Source: Vicinamibacteria bacterium
GTDB taxonomy: Bacteria; Acidobacteriota; Vicinamibacteria; Vicinamibacterales; 2-12-FULL-66-21
Assembly (NCBI GenBank): GCA_025937075.1
Contig: JAICSD010000068.1
Location: forward strand, 1 to 13,441
Length of the DNA: 13,441 nt
Direction of reading: 5' to 3'
The notes beneath the pieces were generated by a model that was given only the letters and a program-made list of their open reading frames with translations, made no database searches and was not told where the DNA came from. This document shows, piece by piece, positions 7,059-13,441 of this stretch. How positions within the stretch are numbered: position 1 is the stretch's first letter; each line of letters begins with the position of its first letter. Made by a program: the position numbers and the translations under genes.

Positions 7059-7067
7059 ATATGGTAG
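7052..7067. promoter_or_regulatory. Perfect 16-bp palindromic operator for antitoxin autoregulation
   Basis: CTACCATATATGGTAG is its own reverse complement. It overlaps the -10 box and the start of the GGTAGGAG ribosome-binding region. A further ATATGG half-site recurs at 7072-7077 over the start codon, 13 bases from the one at 7059-7064. Ribbon-helix-helix antitoxins usually repress their own operon by binding such palindromes as dimers, so this is the likely binding site. Confidence 0.7.
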
Positions 7068-7073
7068 GAGTAT

Positions 7074-7328
7074 ATGGACAAGACGACCCTGTACCTCGAC
7101 GCAGCGGATTACCGCAAGCTGAAGCGGCTGGCGGCAGCTTCGCGGCGCACACCCGCGGCTCTCGTGCGTGAGGCCGTGGCGGAGTACGTGGTGCGCCACG
7201 GGACGCCGCGTCTGCCGCGCAGCATCGGCGCGTTCAGCAGCGGCCGCGGCGACCTGAGCGAGCGCGCAGAGGCGCTGCTCGACGGATTCGGCGGGCGTCG
7301 GAGTCCACGCCGCCGTGCTCGTCGCTGA
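7074..7328 (+). CDS. Ribbon-helix-helix (CopG/VapB-like) antitoxin
   Basis: This 84-residue protein has a ribbon-helix-helix layout: beta strand TTLYLDAADY (4-13), helix A around YRKLKRLAAAS, and helix B around TPAALVREAVAEYVV (26-40). The fold dimerises, and its paired strands read the DNA operator. The C-terminal part (IGAFSSGRGDLSERAEALLDGF, roughly 51-72) matches the tail of antitoxins that pair with PIN toxins, and it probably plugs the toxin. The last residues are an Arg-rich stretch (RRRARR) created where the gene overlaps the toxin start by 14 bases. AGGAG lies 3 bases before the ATG, unusually close. The perfect palindrome just upstream indicates autorepression. Family and pairing are well supported. 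Confidence 0.88.
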   Translation: MDKTTLYLDAADYRKLKRLAAASRRTPAALVREAVAEYVVRHGTPRLPRSIGAFSSGRGDLSERAEALLDGFGGRRSPRRRARR

Positions 7329-7749
7329 CACCGGCGCGGTCCTCGCGCTGCTCGATCGCTCGGACGCGCACCACGCGGAGATCCGGGCAATCTACGCCGA
7401 GGATCCGGACGCGTGGCTCCTGTCCTGGGCGATTCTGCCGGAGATCGATTACCTGCTCACCTCGCACGTCGGCGCCCGCGCGCAGCGCCTGTGGTTCGAC
7501 GACATCGCATCCGGAGCGTTTGCGCTCGACTGGAACGCGCGGGATCTCGCGGCCGCCCAGGCGATCGTCGAACGCTACGCCGATCTGGAGATTGGATTGG
7601 TTGACGCGGTTGTGATGGCGACCGCCGAACGTCTGCGCGGCGACATCGTCACCCTCGATCTGCGCCATTTCGGCGCCGTTCGCCTGGCACACGGCCCGCG
7701 GCTCCTGCCGCGCGACCGCACGCGCCGGCCGCGTGTGCGCCGGAGCTGA
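7315..7749 (+). CDS. vapC: PIN-domain ribonuclease toxin (VapC family)
   Basis: This 144-residue PIN-domain protein is a predicted Mg-dependent endoribonuclease of a type II toxin-antitoxin system. All four acidic active-site residues are present: Asp5 (VADTGAVLALL), Glu43 (ILPEIDYLL), Asp97 (GLVDAVVMATAERL) and Asp115 (IVTLDLRHFG). The toxin therefore looks intact. Translation starts at a GTG overlapping the antitoxin gene by 14 bases in another frame, typical for coupled toxin synthesis. A CGGAG (7299-7303) may serve as its ribosome-binding site. The C-terminus has a basic tail (RDRTRRPRVRRS) beyond the normal PIN end. The RNA target, commonly tRNA or rRNA in this family, cannot be inferred. 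Confidence 0.9.
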   Translation: MLVADTGAVLALLDRSDAHHAEIRAIYAEDPDAWLLSWAILPEIDYLLTSHVGARAQRLWFDDIASGAFALDWNARDLAAAQAIVERYADLEIGLVDAVVMATAERLRGDIVTLDLRHFGAVRLAHGPRLLPRDRTRRPRVRRS

Positions 7750-7782
7750 CTGAGATGCGTGCTCAGGAGCGACCTGGGCTAC

Positions 7783-7881
7783 AGGAGTTGAAATCTTCCT
7801 CGTCTTCGCCCATCGGTAAATCGTGAAGTCCCGGTCGAACGTGGCGATTCGAGGCTCCCTGTGGAGCTCGGCGCACCGCAC
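7783..7881 (-). pseudogene. 3' relic of a second PIN-domain toxin gene
   Basis: On the - strand this stretch reads about 33 codons including EPRIATFDRDFTIYRW and TRKIS. RIATFDRDF is typical of the end of VapC proteins, where the Asp of TFDRD is the last active-site acid. Nothing before it encodes the rest of a PIN domain: the upstream DNA is the end of permease 2. The frame runs on without a stop into the antisense of the intact toxin gene. It therefore looks like a degraded fragment, left by deletion or by arrival of the neighbouring module. The 142-bp gap between the intact toxin and permease 2 is largely this relic. A chance match remains possible because the piece is short. Confidence 0.55.
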
Positions 7882-7891
7882 CCGTCCGGGG

Positions 7892-9205
7892 TCACTCGTA
7901 CCTGAGCGCTTCGATCGGATCCAGCCGTGACGCTTTGAAGGCCGGGTAGAGGCCGAAGAAGATCCCGACGCTCGCGGAGAAGCCGATCCCGATCGCGAAC
8001 GACCACCACGGCAGCGAGATGGGGAAGCTGGTGAAATAGTGGACGAGCAGCCCGATCGAGCTGCCGAGGATGATGCCGATGACCCCGCCGGCGGACGTCA
8101 GGAACACGGCCTCGACGAGGAACTGCCACAGGACCTCGCGCCGCCTGGCCCCGAGCGCCTTGCGGACGCCGATCTCGCGCGTCCGCTCCGTCACCGTGAT
8201 CATCATGATTGCCATCACGCCGATGCCGCCGACCATGAGTGCGATCGATGAGATGACGACGAGGGCCAGGAACGTCGCGCGGCTGATCTGATCCCAGACC
8301 TTCAGCGCGGCGTCCTGCGTCACGACATCGAAGTCGTTGGGCTGCTCCAGCCGCAGATTGTGCCGGATGCGCATCACGGCCTCGACCTCGCGGATGGCCG
8401 CGTCGCGGCCCGCATCGTCGCGCGGCACGACCGCAATCATGGCCGTGCGGATTGCCGCGCGGTCAATCCGGCCGGCCACGACTTTGACGGACCCCTTGAG
8501 GACCTTCCCGTAGAACTTCTCGTGCGTGGTGTAAGGGATTACGGCGAAGTCGTCCACGCCCGAACCGCTCCCGAACGGGCTCGGTCTCCGCCCGACCACG
8601 CCGATAACCGTGAACTCGTTCCCGCCAATCCGTACGCTCTTTCCAATCGGATCGATGTTCGGGAACAGCGACCGGTACGGCGTTTGTCCGAGCACGACCA
8701 CGTGCTTCCTGTGCTCGACCTCGCCGGGCATGAAGAAGCGCCCCATCTCGAGCTTGATGAAGTTGACGGCGGCGAAGTTTTCCGTCGCGCCCATGATCGC
8801 GAGCGGTGTCGTTTTGGTGTGGCCGTAGAACATGCGCGAGCGGCCGTTGCCCGGACCCGTGCCGAGCCACACGTCCACGAGCGCAACCGACGGACACTCC
8901 GCGGCAACCGCCCGGGCGTCCTGGATTGTCAGGTTCGGCCGTTTGGCCATGTCGAGGAAGGTCTTGCCTGACGCCCAGCCGACGCCGCTGAACTTCGCGA
9001 TGATGACCGTGTTGGGACCCAGCTCCTGAATCGAGTCCCGCAAACGCTGATCGAAGCCGCGGATGAGCGACGTCATCCCGACGATCGACGTGATGCCGAT
9101 CACGATACCGAGGACGGTCAGGGCCGACCGCATCTTGCTTCCGCGCAGCGTGTCGAGTGACATCGCCACGATCTCCGAGAAGAGGCCGGTGCGCATGGGA
9201 GACAT
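7892..9205 (-). CDS. MacB-type ABC transporter permease (second of the pair)
   Basis: This 437-residue inner-membrane permease has the MacB/FtsX four-helix plan. A first transmembrane helix lies at about 27-48 ([22 protein letters not shown]). A large periplasmic domain spans about 50-305. Three C-terminal helices lie around 311-338, 364-390 and 400-424. The cytoplasmic coupling loop [24 protein letters not shown] (340-363) and the end [19 protein letters not shown] are diagnostic. Unlike E. coli MacB it has no N-terminal ATPase domain, so a separate ATP-binding subunit is needed. It starts 8 bases after permease 1 stops, with GGAGGGAG upstream. The frame is open well beyond this start, but upstream sequence in it is antisense to nothing recognisable and overlaps permease 1. 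It probably forms a heterodimer with permease 1. Confidence 0.9.
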   Translation of the reverse strand: MSPMRTGLFSEIVAMSLDTLRGSKMRSALTVLGIVIGITSIVGMTSLIRGFDQRLRDSIQELGPNTVIIAKFSGVGWASGKTFLDMAKRPNLTIQDARAVAAECPSVALVDVWLGTGPGNGRSRMFYGHTKTTPLAIMGATENFAAVNFIKLEMGRFFMPGEVEHRKHVVVLGQTPYRSLFPNIDPIGKSVRIGGNEFTVIGVVGRRPSPFGSGSGVDDFAVIPYTTHEKFYGKVLKGSVKVVAGRIDRAAIRTAMIAVVPRDDAGRDAAIREVEAVMRIRHNLRLEQPNDFDVVTQDAALKVWDQISRATFLALVVISSIALMVGGIGVMAIMMITVTERTREIGVRKALGARRREVLWQFLVEAVFLTSAGGVIGIILGSSIGLLVHYFTSFPISLPWWSFAIGIGFSASVGIFFGLYPAFKASRLDPIEALRYE

Positions 9206-9213
9206 CTGCCTGA

Positions 9214-10437
9214 CTACTCCCTCCGCAGCGCCTCGATCGGGTCGAGCCGCGCCGCGCGCATAGCGGGATACAGACCGAAGAACAGCCCCACCAGGGCCGT
9301 GATGCCGATCCCGATGGCGACGGACCAGAGCTGCACGGCAGCCGGCAGCGGCGTCAGCTTCGTGACGATCGTCGCGGCGATGAACCCGAGCAGCGTGCCG
9401 GTGATGCCACCCATCGTCGAGAGCGTCACCGACTCCGTCAGGATCTGCCAGATGATGTCCCGCCGCCGGGCGCCGAGCGCCTTTCGCAATCCGATTTCGC
9501 GCGTCCGCTCGCTCACGACCATCAGCATGATGTTCATGATCACGATCCCGCCGACAACGAGTGAGAGCGCGACAACGCCGATCAGCACGGCGAAGATGCC
9601 GTTCGTGGCGGTGTGATAGATCCCGAGGATCGTGTCGGCGGCGAAGACGCCGAAGTTGTTCGGCTTCTCCGGCTTCAGCCGGCGCTCGATCCGCATGGCC
9701 ACCGTCGCATCGTCCATCGCCGCGGGCATGAGGTCGGTCGAGATCGGCTTCACGAGCAGGTGCAGGTTGGGGCGTGCACCGAACATCTTCTCGAACGTGC
9801 CCAGCGGGATCACGGCGAAGTTGTCCTGCGAATTGCCGAACACCGACCCCTTCTTCTCGCTCACGCCAACGACGCGGAAGTGCAGTCCGTTGAGAGTGAT
9901 GACCTTGTCGAGCGGATCCTCCGCGCCGAAGAGCTTGTCGGCCACGTCCCATCCAAGCAGCGTGACCGGAACATTGCGCTCGATCTCGCTCGGGCTGATC
10001 AGGCGTCCGTATTCCGCGTTGAAGGTGGAGAACGACACGTACTCGCGAGAGACGCCCTGAATCTGCACGGAATCGAGCTTCTGGCTTTTGTATTCGGCAG
10101 GTCCCGAGGCGTCGGCCTCGGCCGCCACTGCCGTGATCTTGTCGCTGAATCGGTTGACGGCCGCAGCTTCTCTGTACCTGATCAACGGATTGTTGCGGTT
10201 GCGCTCCTCTTCGTCATCCGAGCGGATGAGCGGCATGCGGTTGATCGTGAAGTTGTCCGCGCCGATATCCGACACGACCGCGTTCGTCACGTAGCGGTTC
10301 ATGCCCTGGACGAGCGACACGACGGCAATGATCGACGTCACTGCCACGATGTTTCCCAGCACGGTGAGAAACGATCGCAGCTTGTTCGCCCAGATCGCAC
10401 CCAGTGCGATGATTGCCGCCTCGATGAATTGATTCAT
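9214..10437 (-). CDS. MacB-type ABC transporter permease (first of the pair)
   Basis: This 407-residue MacB/FtsX-type permease has a first transmembrane helix at about 22-43 ([22 protein letters not shown]). A periplasmic domain covers about 45-278. Three helices lie around 279-306, 335-357 and 370-392. The coupling loop [25 protein letters not shown] (309-333) and the end [17 protein letters not shown] are near-identical to those of permease 2, so the pair arose by duplication. Their periplasmic domains differ strongly, as expected of a heterodimer. I chose the start at 10437 because GGAAGG lies 5 bases upstream; a longer frame begins at 10467 inside a palindromic repeat and is unlikely to be translated. 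No ATPase domain is fused. With the HlyD adaptor it should move a substrate, peptide or lipid-like compound outward, powered by an unseen ATPase. Confidence 0.9.
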   Translation of the reverse strand: MNQFIEAAIIALGAIWANKLRSFLTVLGNIVAVTSIIAVVSLVQGMNRYVTNAVVSDIGADNFTINRMPLIRSDDEEERNRNNPLIRYREAAAVNRFSDKITAVAAEADASGPAEYKSQKLDSVQIQGVSREYVSFSTFNAEYGRLISPSEIERNVPVTLLGWDVADKLFGAEDPLDKVITLNGLHFRVVGVSEKKGSVFGNSQDNFAVIPLGTFEKMFGARPNLHLLVKPISTDLMPAAMDDATVAMRIERRLKPEKPNNFGVFAADTILGIYHTATNGIFAVLIGVVALSLVVGGIVIMNIMLMVVSERTREIGLRKALGARRRDIIWQILTESVTLSTMGGITGTLLGFIAATIVTKLTPLPAAVQLWSVAIGIGITALVGLFFGLYPAMRAARLDPIEALRRE

Positions 10438-10440
10438 GGC

Positions 10441-10520
10441 GTCCTTCCGGCTAAAGCCGGAAGCCACCAGTACTGCTTGTGTACGGTACCGCTTGTGTGG
10501 CTTCCGCCTTCAGGCGGAAG
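10441..10520 (-). repeat. Paired palindromic (REP/BIME-like) element between adaptor and permease genes
   Basis: Two 20-bp palindromes face each other. CTTCCGGCT/AGCCGGAAG spans 10444-10463 and CTTCCGCC-TTCA-GGCGGAAG spans 10501-10520. They are separated by 37 bp. Outer arms GGAAGCCAC (10459-10467) and GTGGCTTCC (10497-10505) also pair, allowing an alternative long stem. A direct repeat GCTTGTGT occurs at 10475 and 10491. The + strand reads as FRLKPEAT and GFRLQAEDY, a peptide signature often seen in spurious translations from acidobacterial intergenic repeats. The element occupies the whole 84-bp gap: one end is 1 base from the adaptor stop and the other overlaps the permease Shine-Dalgarno. 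Confidence 0.8.
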
Positions 10521-10521
10521 A

Positions 10522-11883
10522 CTACGTCTTCGCTGCCGTCGAACGCTTGGCCGTCTCGATTTTCACGGGCGTGCCGTCGGCCAGGTCGCGCACCGACGAG
10601 AACGGGCCCACGATCACCTGATCCCCGGGCTTGAGGCCTGACAGCACTTCGAAATACTTGTCCCCGGCGATGCCCGTCTTGACGGCCACGAACTCCGCCT
10701 TGTTGTTGCGCACCACGAACACGCCTTCGAGCTCCTTGCGCTGCTGGTCCGGCTTCAGCTCGGAAGCCTCGACGCTGGTCGATCGCCGCGGCCGCTTGTC
10801 GGCCCGGGGATCCCGGACGACGTTGCCCTCCCGGTCGACAACGACCTCGCGCACGGTCGTCGCCTGTATCGGGACGGAGACGGCGTTCTTCCGAGTGGCT
10901 GTGGTGATTTCCGCGGTGCACGTGAATCCGGGCCGCAGCTCGGGAATGACGCTGCCGGGATCCAGCTTCACCTTCACGAGGAAGTTCGTCGCCTGCGTCG
11001 TCGAGGACGTGGACGCCGTGGTCCCCGCAGCCTGGATCGGACTATTGCCGATCTCGGTGACTTTTCCGGTGAACGTCTTGCCCGGGATCGCGTCAATCGT
11101 GATCTTGGCGGACTGCCCGAGCTGGACGCTCGGGATGTCGGTCTCGTCGACTTCGACTTCCGCTCTGATCACCGACATGTCCGCCACGGTCAGCAGCACG
11201 GTCCCGGCGTTGTTCATCGTGCCCACTACGACCGTCTCACCCTCTTCGATGTTCCGGCGGGTGATGATGCCGGTGAGCGGCGCCTCGATTCGCACCTTGC
11301 TCAGATTGTACCGAGCATTCTCGAGCGACGCCTGTTCCTGCTGCATGCGCAGGCGCTGCGTCTCGACCTGGCGCACGGCCGCGTTGGCCTCCGCCTGCCG
11401 CATCTTCAACTGACTGTCGGCATTGTCCAGCGCTTCCTTCGTCGTCAGCCCCTGTTTCCAGAGCTGTTGCTGACGCGTGAACGCGTCCTGCGCCTGCTTC
11501 AGCGCGGCCTTGGCGCTCTCCGCCGAGACACTGAGCTGCTCCATTTGCGACCGCGCCGCCGCGAGCGACGCCTCGTTCTGATTCACGGCGCTCGACAGAT
11601 TGCGAGGATCGATCTGGAGCAGGAACTGGCCCTTCTGGACGCGCTGTCCCTCCTCGACCGCGAGGTCCGTCACTCGCCCCATCGTATCGGCGCTGATGTT
11701 GACGAGCCGCTCCGGCTGGATCTTTCCAGAGGCCGAGACGATTGCCTGGAGGTCCCGCTGTTGGACCGATTCGACGTTGACCGTCGTCCCTTCCTGGCGC
11801 CGGAACCGGAAATTGGCAAACGCGACCGCGCCGAGGATCACCACGATCCCGACGCCGATCAGAATCTTCTTGTTACGCGTCAT
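10522..11883 (-). CDS. HlyD/MacA-like periplasmic adaptor (membrane fusion protein)
   Basis: This 453-residue adaptor links an inner-membrane pump to the outer membrane. Residues 7-24 are a single N-terminal transmembrane anchor (ILIGVGIVVILGAVAFAN). The first lipoyl half reads GRVTDLAVEEGQRVQKGQFLLQID (69-92). A long Gln/Ala-rich alpha-hairpin or coiled coil follows (about 96-196). The second lipoyl half reads VRIEAPLTGIITRRNIEEGETVVVG (197-221), then beta-barrel VDETDIPSVQLGQSAKI (245-261) and a membrane-proximal domain to the end. A charged segment rich in Arg, Asp, Lys and Glu interrupts the last domain (about 350-385), a probable flexible insertion. The start ATG overlaps the Yip1 stop as ATGA, indicating coupled translation. 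The next gene downstream is permease 1, after a palindromic repeat. Family is certain; the cargo is unknown. Confidence 0.93.
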   Translation of the reverse strand: MTRNKKILIGVGIVVILGAVAFANFRFRRQEGTTVNVESVQQRDLQAIVSASGKIQPERLVNISADTMGRVTDLAVEEGQRVQKGQFLLQIDPRNLSSAVNQNEASLAAARSQMEQLSVSAESAKAALKQAQDAFTRQQQLWKQGLTTKEALDNADSQLKMRQAEANAAVRQVETQRLRMQQEQASLENARYNLSKVRIEAPLTGIITRRNIEEGETVVVGTMNNAGTVLLTVADMSVIRAEVEVDETDIPSVQLGQSAKITIDAIPGKTFTGKVTEIGNSPIQAAGTTASTSSTTQATNFLVKVKLDPGSVIPELRPGFTCTAEITTATRKNAVSVPIQATTVREVVVDREGNVVRDPRADKRPRRSTSVEASELKPDQQRKELEGVFVVRNNKAEFVAVKTGIAGDKYFEVLSGLKPGDQVIVGPFSSVRDLADGTPVKIETAKRSTAAKT

Positions 11884-12611
11884 GCACCGCCCCTGAGGGT
11901 CTTGAATACGGCAATCGCGAACGCGATCACTGCGTACACGGCGAAGAGCCCGATGCTGATCGGCTGCGTGCGGCGCCGGTAGAGCACCGCCAGTCCGATT
12001 GCGAGCACGACGACATACCAGACGAGGAAGATGTCTATCGTGCCGAGCAGGTTCGCCACGAACGAATGCTCCGGAAGCATCGGCAGCAGTGCGCCGAGAT
12101 TCGCCACGCTGCCGACGGCGCCCCGGAAGTAATTGACGATGCCCGAGAAGAGCGCCGACAACGCCGAGATCGCACCGGCGTGAATGACGATGGCGTACAC
12201 CTGTTTGAACGAGGCTTCGCCCCCGAGCGCGGCGTTGAAGACGACGAACAGCAGCCCCGAAACGATGAGCGCCATGATCGGCGACACGATCAGGATGAAG
12301 ACAGCCGTCGTGTACGGCGCTCGTCCGGCCCCCTGTTCCAGGCGGTCGTACAACTCGTCGGTCACGTCGACGCCGAACGACTTCATCGACGCGACCTGCT
12401 GGTCGATCGTCGCCTGCCGGCCGGCGTCGGTGGTCATCGGGAGCGCGGTGAAGAATGCGATGATGACCGTCGTCAGGACGAGCATTCCGAGCCATTTCGG
12501 AGACGTGACGACGCGCTGAAACGTGTCCTTGGGCGTGGTGATCACCCCGATGAACCGGGCAAACACATTCGGAGCCGCAGCCTGGCGGGACGCAGTGGCT
12601 GTCTCATTCAT
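11880..12611 (-). CDS. Yip1-family multi-pass membrane protein
   Basis: This 243-residue integral membrane protein fits the Yip1 domain family (PF04893). A cytoplasmic N-terminus contains ARFIGVITTPKDTFQRVV, the typical bacterial Yip1 entry motif where Pro and Phe recur. About five hydrophobic segments follow: 41-58, 101-128, 136-160, 192-211 and 218-236. A polar loop (60-98) separates the first two. Bacterial Yip1 proteins have no established biochemical role, but many sit beside ABC or RND efflux genes, as here. It is the first gene of the operon and overlaps the adaptor gene by ATGA, so equal production is likely. A longer frame reaches 12767, but residues before Met at 12611 are Arg-rich and would cross the promoter. 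No clear Shine-Dalgarno precedes this ATG, which is the weakest point of the start choice. Confidence 0.8.
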   Translation of the reverse strand: MNETATASRQAAAPNVFARFIGVITTPKDTFQRVVTSPKWLGMLVLTTVIIAFFTALPMTTDAGRQATIDQQVASMKSFGVDVTDELYDRLEQGAGRAPYTTAVFILIVSPIMALIVSGLLFVVFNAALGGEASFKQVYAIVIHAGAISALSALFSGIVNYFRGAVGSVANLGALLPMLPEHSFVANLLGTIDIFLVWYVVVLAIGLAVLYRRRTQPISIGLFAVYAVIAFAIAVFKTLRGGA

Positions 12612-12662
12612 AAAGAAAGGGGGCGCGCTCGAACGCGCAATTGGCCTGACGGGGGACGCTCG

Positions 12663-12668
12663 ATTGTA
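12663..12668 (-). promoter_or_regulatory. Possible -10 box (TACAAT) for the Yip1-HlyD-permease operon
   Basis: On the - strand TACAAT matches five of six positions of the sigma-70 -10 consensus, 51 bases before the Yip1 start. No convincing -35 element is found at normal spacing. The predicted leader contains an imperfect GC-rich inverted repeat (GCGCG/CGCGC around TCGA, 12623-12638). The 206-bp region between the Yip1 gene and the divergent outer-membrane gene holds nothing else I can support beyond a short CTCGG-TGCG-CCGAG stem at 12774-12787. Confidence 0.35.
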
Positions 12669-12817
12669 CCACGCATTACGACGATCGGGCCCGAAATGTT
12701 TCACGCTCAGCTCGATGCAAGCCTCGCGTGTTCTGTGACTTAGGGACGAACGGCTGGCGGGGCGCATGGGCGGCTCGGTGCGCCGAGGAGTATTCGCCCG
12801 TACGCTAAGCTGACGAG

Positions 12818-13441
12818 ATGCGCGCCGTGCGGATGGTCCTTCTGGTTGTTGCCGTCTCGTGTGGGAGTCCTGGCGTTCTCTGGGCGCAGTCGGACGCTCC
12901 AGTCGGCGTCCGCGCCGCCGGTATGGGCGGTGCCTTCGTCGCGGTGGCGGACGATGCGTCGGCAGTCTTCTGGAACCCCGCCGGCCTCGCGACGGGTTCT
13001 TATTTCTCGCTGGTTCTGGATCAGAACACCGTCGGGACAGATGACGATGTCGTGTCGCCCCGCAGCCGTTCGGGCTGGCTGACAGCCGTCGGCACGCCTC
13101 CGCTCGGCATTTCGTACTACCGCACGCGGACGACCCGCATTTCCCCTGTGTCTCCCGGCGTTCCCGAGAGCGTCCGCGCCTCGAGCCTGGTGACCCACCA
13201 GACAGGTGTGACGCTCGTGCAGGCCGTCGTGCCGTCGATTGCGGTGGGCGCGACGCTGAAGTTCGTTCGCGGCGTCGCCGCCACGGGGGCGTTGCCGTTC
13301 GACGCGACGATCGATGATGCGGAGGACCTCATCGGAAAAGCATCGAACAAGTTCGACTTCGACGTCGGGGTGATGGCGACGAGCGGTGCGCTCAAGGTGG
13401 GCCTTTCGGTACGCAACGCCCTCGAGCCCGAGTTCGAGGCG
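12818..13441 (+). CDS. PorV/UPF0164-like outer-membrane beta-barrel protein, N-terminal part (3' end outside window)
   Basis: The reading frame is open from ATG 12818 to the last base (208 codons). Residues 1-24 form a signal peptide (VRMVLLVVAVSC, cleavage near VLWAQ). Immediately after comes VGVRAAGMGGAFVAVADDASAVFWNPAGLA (29-58). This Gly-rich segment with DDASAxxWNPAGL is the hallmark of a broad outer-membrane group including PorV/PorQ-like, UPF0164 and FadL-like barrels, where it forms the N-terminal plug or first strand. Later alternating segments (YFSLVLDQ, GWLTAVGTPPLGISYYRT, AVGATLKFVRG, FDFDVGVMATSG, LKVGLSVRNAL) are consistent with beta strands. The gene is divergent from the Yip1 operon. 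The ribosome-binding site is weak (GACGAG next to the ATG). Function within the group cannot be fixed from this part. Confidence 0.8.
   Translation, partial: MRAVRMVLLVVAVSCGSPGVLWAQSDAPVGVRAAGMGGAFVAVADDASAVFWNPAGLATGSYFSLVLDQNTVGTDDDVVSPRSRSGWLTAVGTPPLGISYYRTRTTRISPVSPGVPESVRASSLVTHQTGVTLVQAVVPSIAVGATLKFVRGVAATGALPFDATIDDAEDLIGKASNKFDFDVGVMATSGALKVGLSVRNALEPEFEA

Noticed and set aside
7750..7766. CTGAG/CTCAG hairpin after the toxin gene as a terminator
   Set aside because: The stem is only 5 bp with a 7-base loop and no U-tract follows.
9206..9952. Upstream extension of permease 2 in the same frame
   Set aside because: It overlaps permease 1 in a different frame, is Arg/His/Asp-rich and hydrophilic, and the start at 9205 has a GGAGGGAG upstream and fits the family N-terminus.
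9613..10641. 342-codon + strand open frame opposite permease 1
   Set aside because: It is antisense to a well-conserved permease and runs through the palindromic repeat; no motif supports it.
11884..12495. Upstream extension of the HlyD adaptor frame
   Set aside because: It is a shadow of the Yip1 gene; the ATG at 11883 gives the expected anchor helix and ATGA coupling.

Overview
The window is GC-rich, gene-dense bacterial chromosome. Four things point to an acidobacterium, most likely class Vicinamibacteria, though this is inference from gene content and repeat style and not from a marker phylogeny. They are an rpoA-rplQ ribosomal operon end, a MacB-type permease pair with a Yip1 membrane protein and an HlyD adaptor, secreted DUF2961 and TIM-barrel sugar proteins, and paired palindromic intergenic repeats that read as GFRLK/GFRLQAEDY-like peptides.

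Left part (1-3274): the 3' end of rpoA and a complete rplQ run on the + strand, with a hairpin-forming heptamer repeat between them. They face an EF-G-like GTPase on the - strand. The two convergent genes share the palindrome CTAG, which holds both stop codons. The EF-G-like protein lacks the usual catalytic histidine of the G3 motif (DTPGM in place of DTPGH), as in non-canonical EF-G2 proteins.

Middle (3275-6968): a divergent promoter region leads into a probable two-gene carbohydrate operon. It encodes a Tat-exported DUF2961 (GH172-like) protein and a secreted xylose-isomerase-like TIM barrel. A decamer repeat follows, then a long exported protein of unknown function.

Small accessory patch (6969-7891): a possible G-quadruplex, then a ribbon-helix-helix antitoxin and PIN-domain toxin pair with a perfect palindromic operator over its promoter. 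A 3' relic of a second PIN toxin lies on the opposite strand.

Right part (7892-12611, - strand): a transporter operon transcribed Yip1, HlyD adaptor, permease 1, permease 2. Yip1 and HlyD overlap by ATGA. No ATP-binding subunit is present. The HlyD-permease gap is filled by a two-palindrome repeat that also supplies part of the permease ribosome-binding site. A divergent gene at 12818, cut by the window end, encodes the start of a PorV/UPF0164-like outer-membrane protein.

No rRNA, tRNA, CRISPR array, transposase, integrase or phage gene was seen. The strongest candidates for something out of the ordinary are the ATPase-less export operon with its repeat-embedded translation signal, the secreted sugar-enzyme pair, and the orphan exported protein. 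None of these amounts to clear evidence of a new defence or mobile system.
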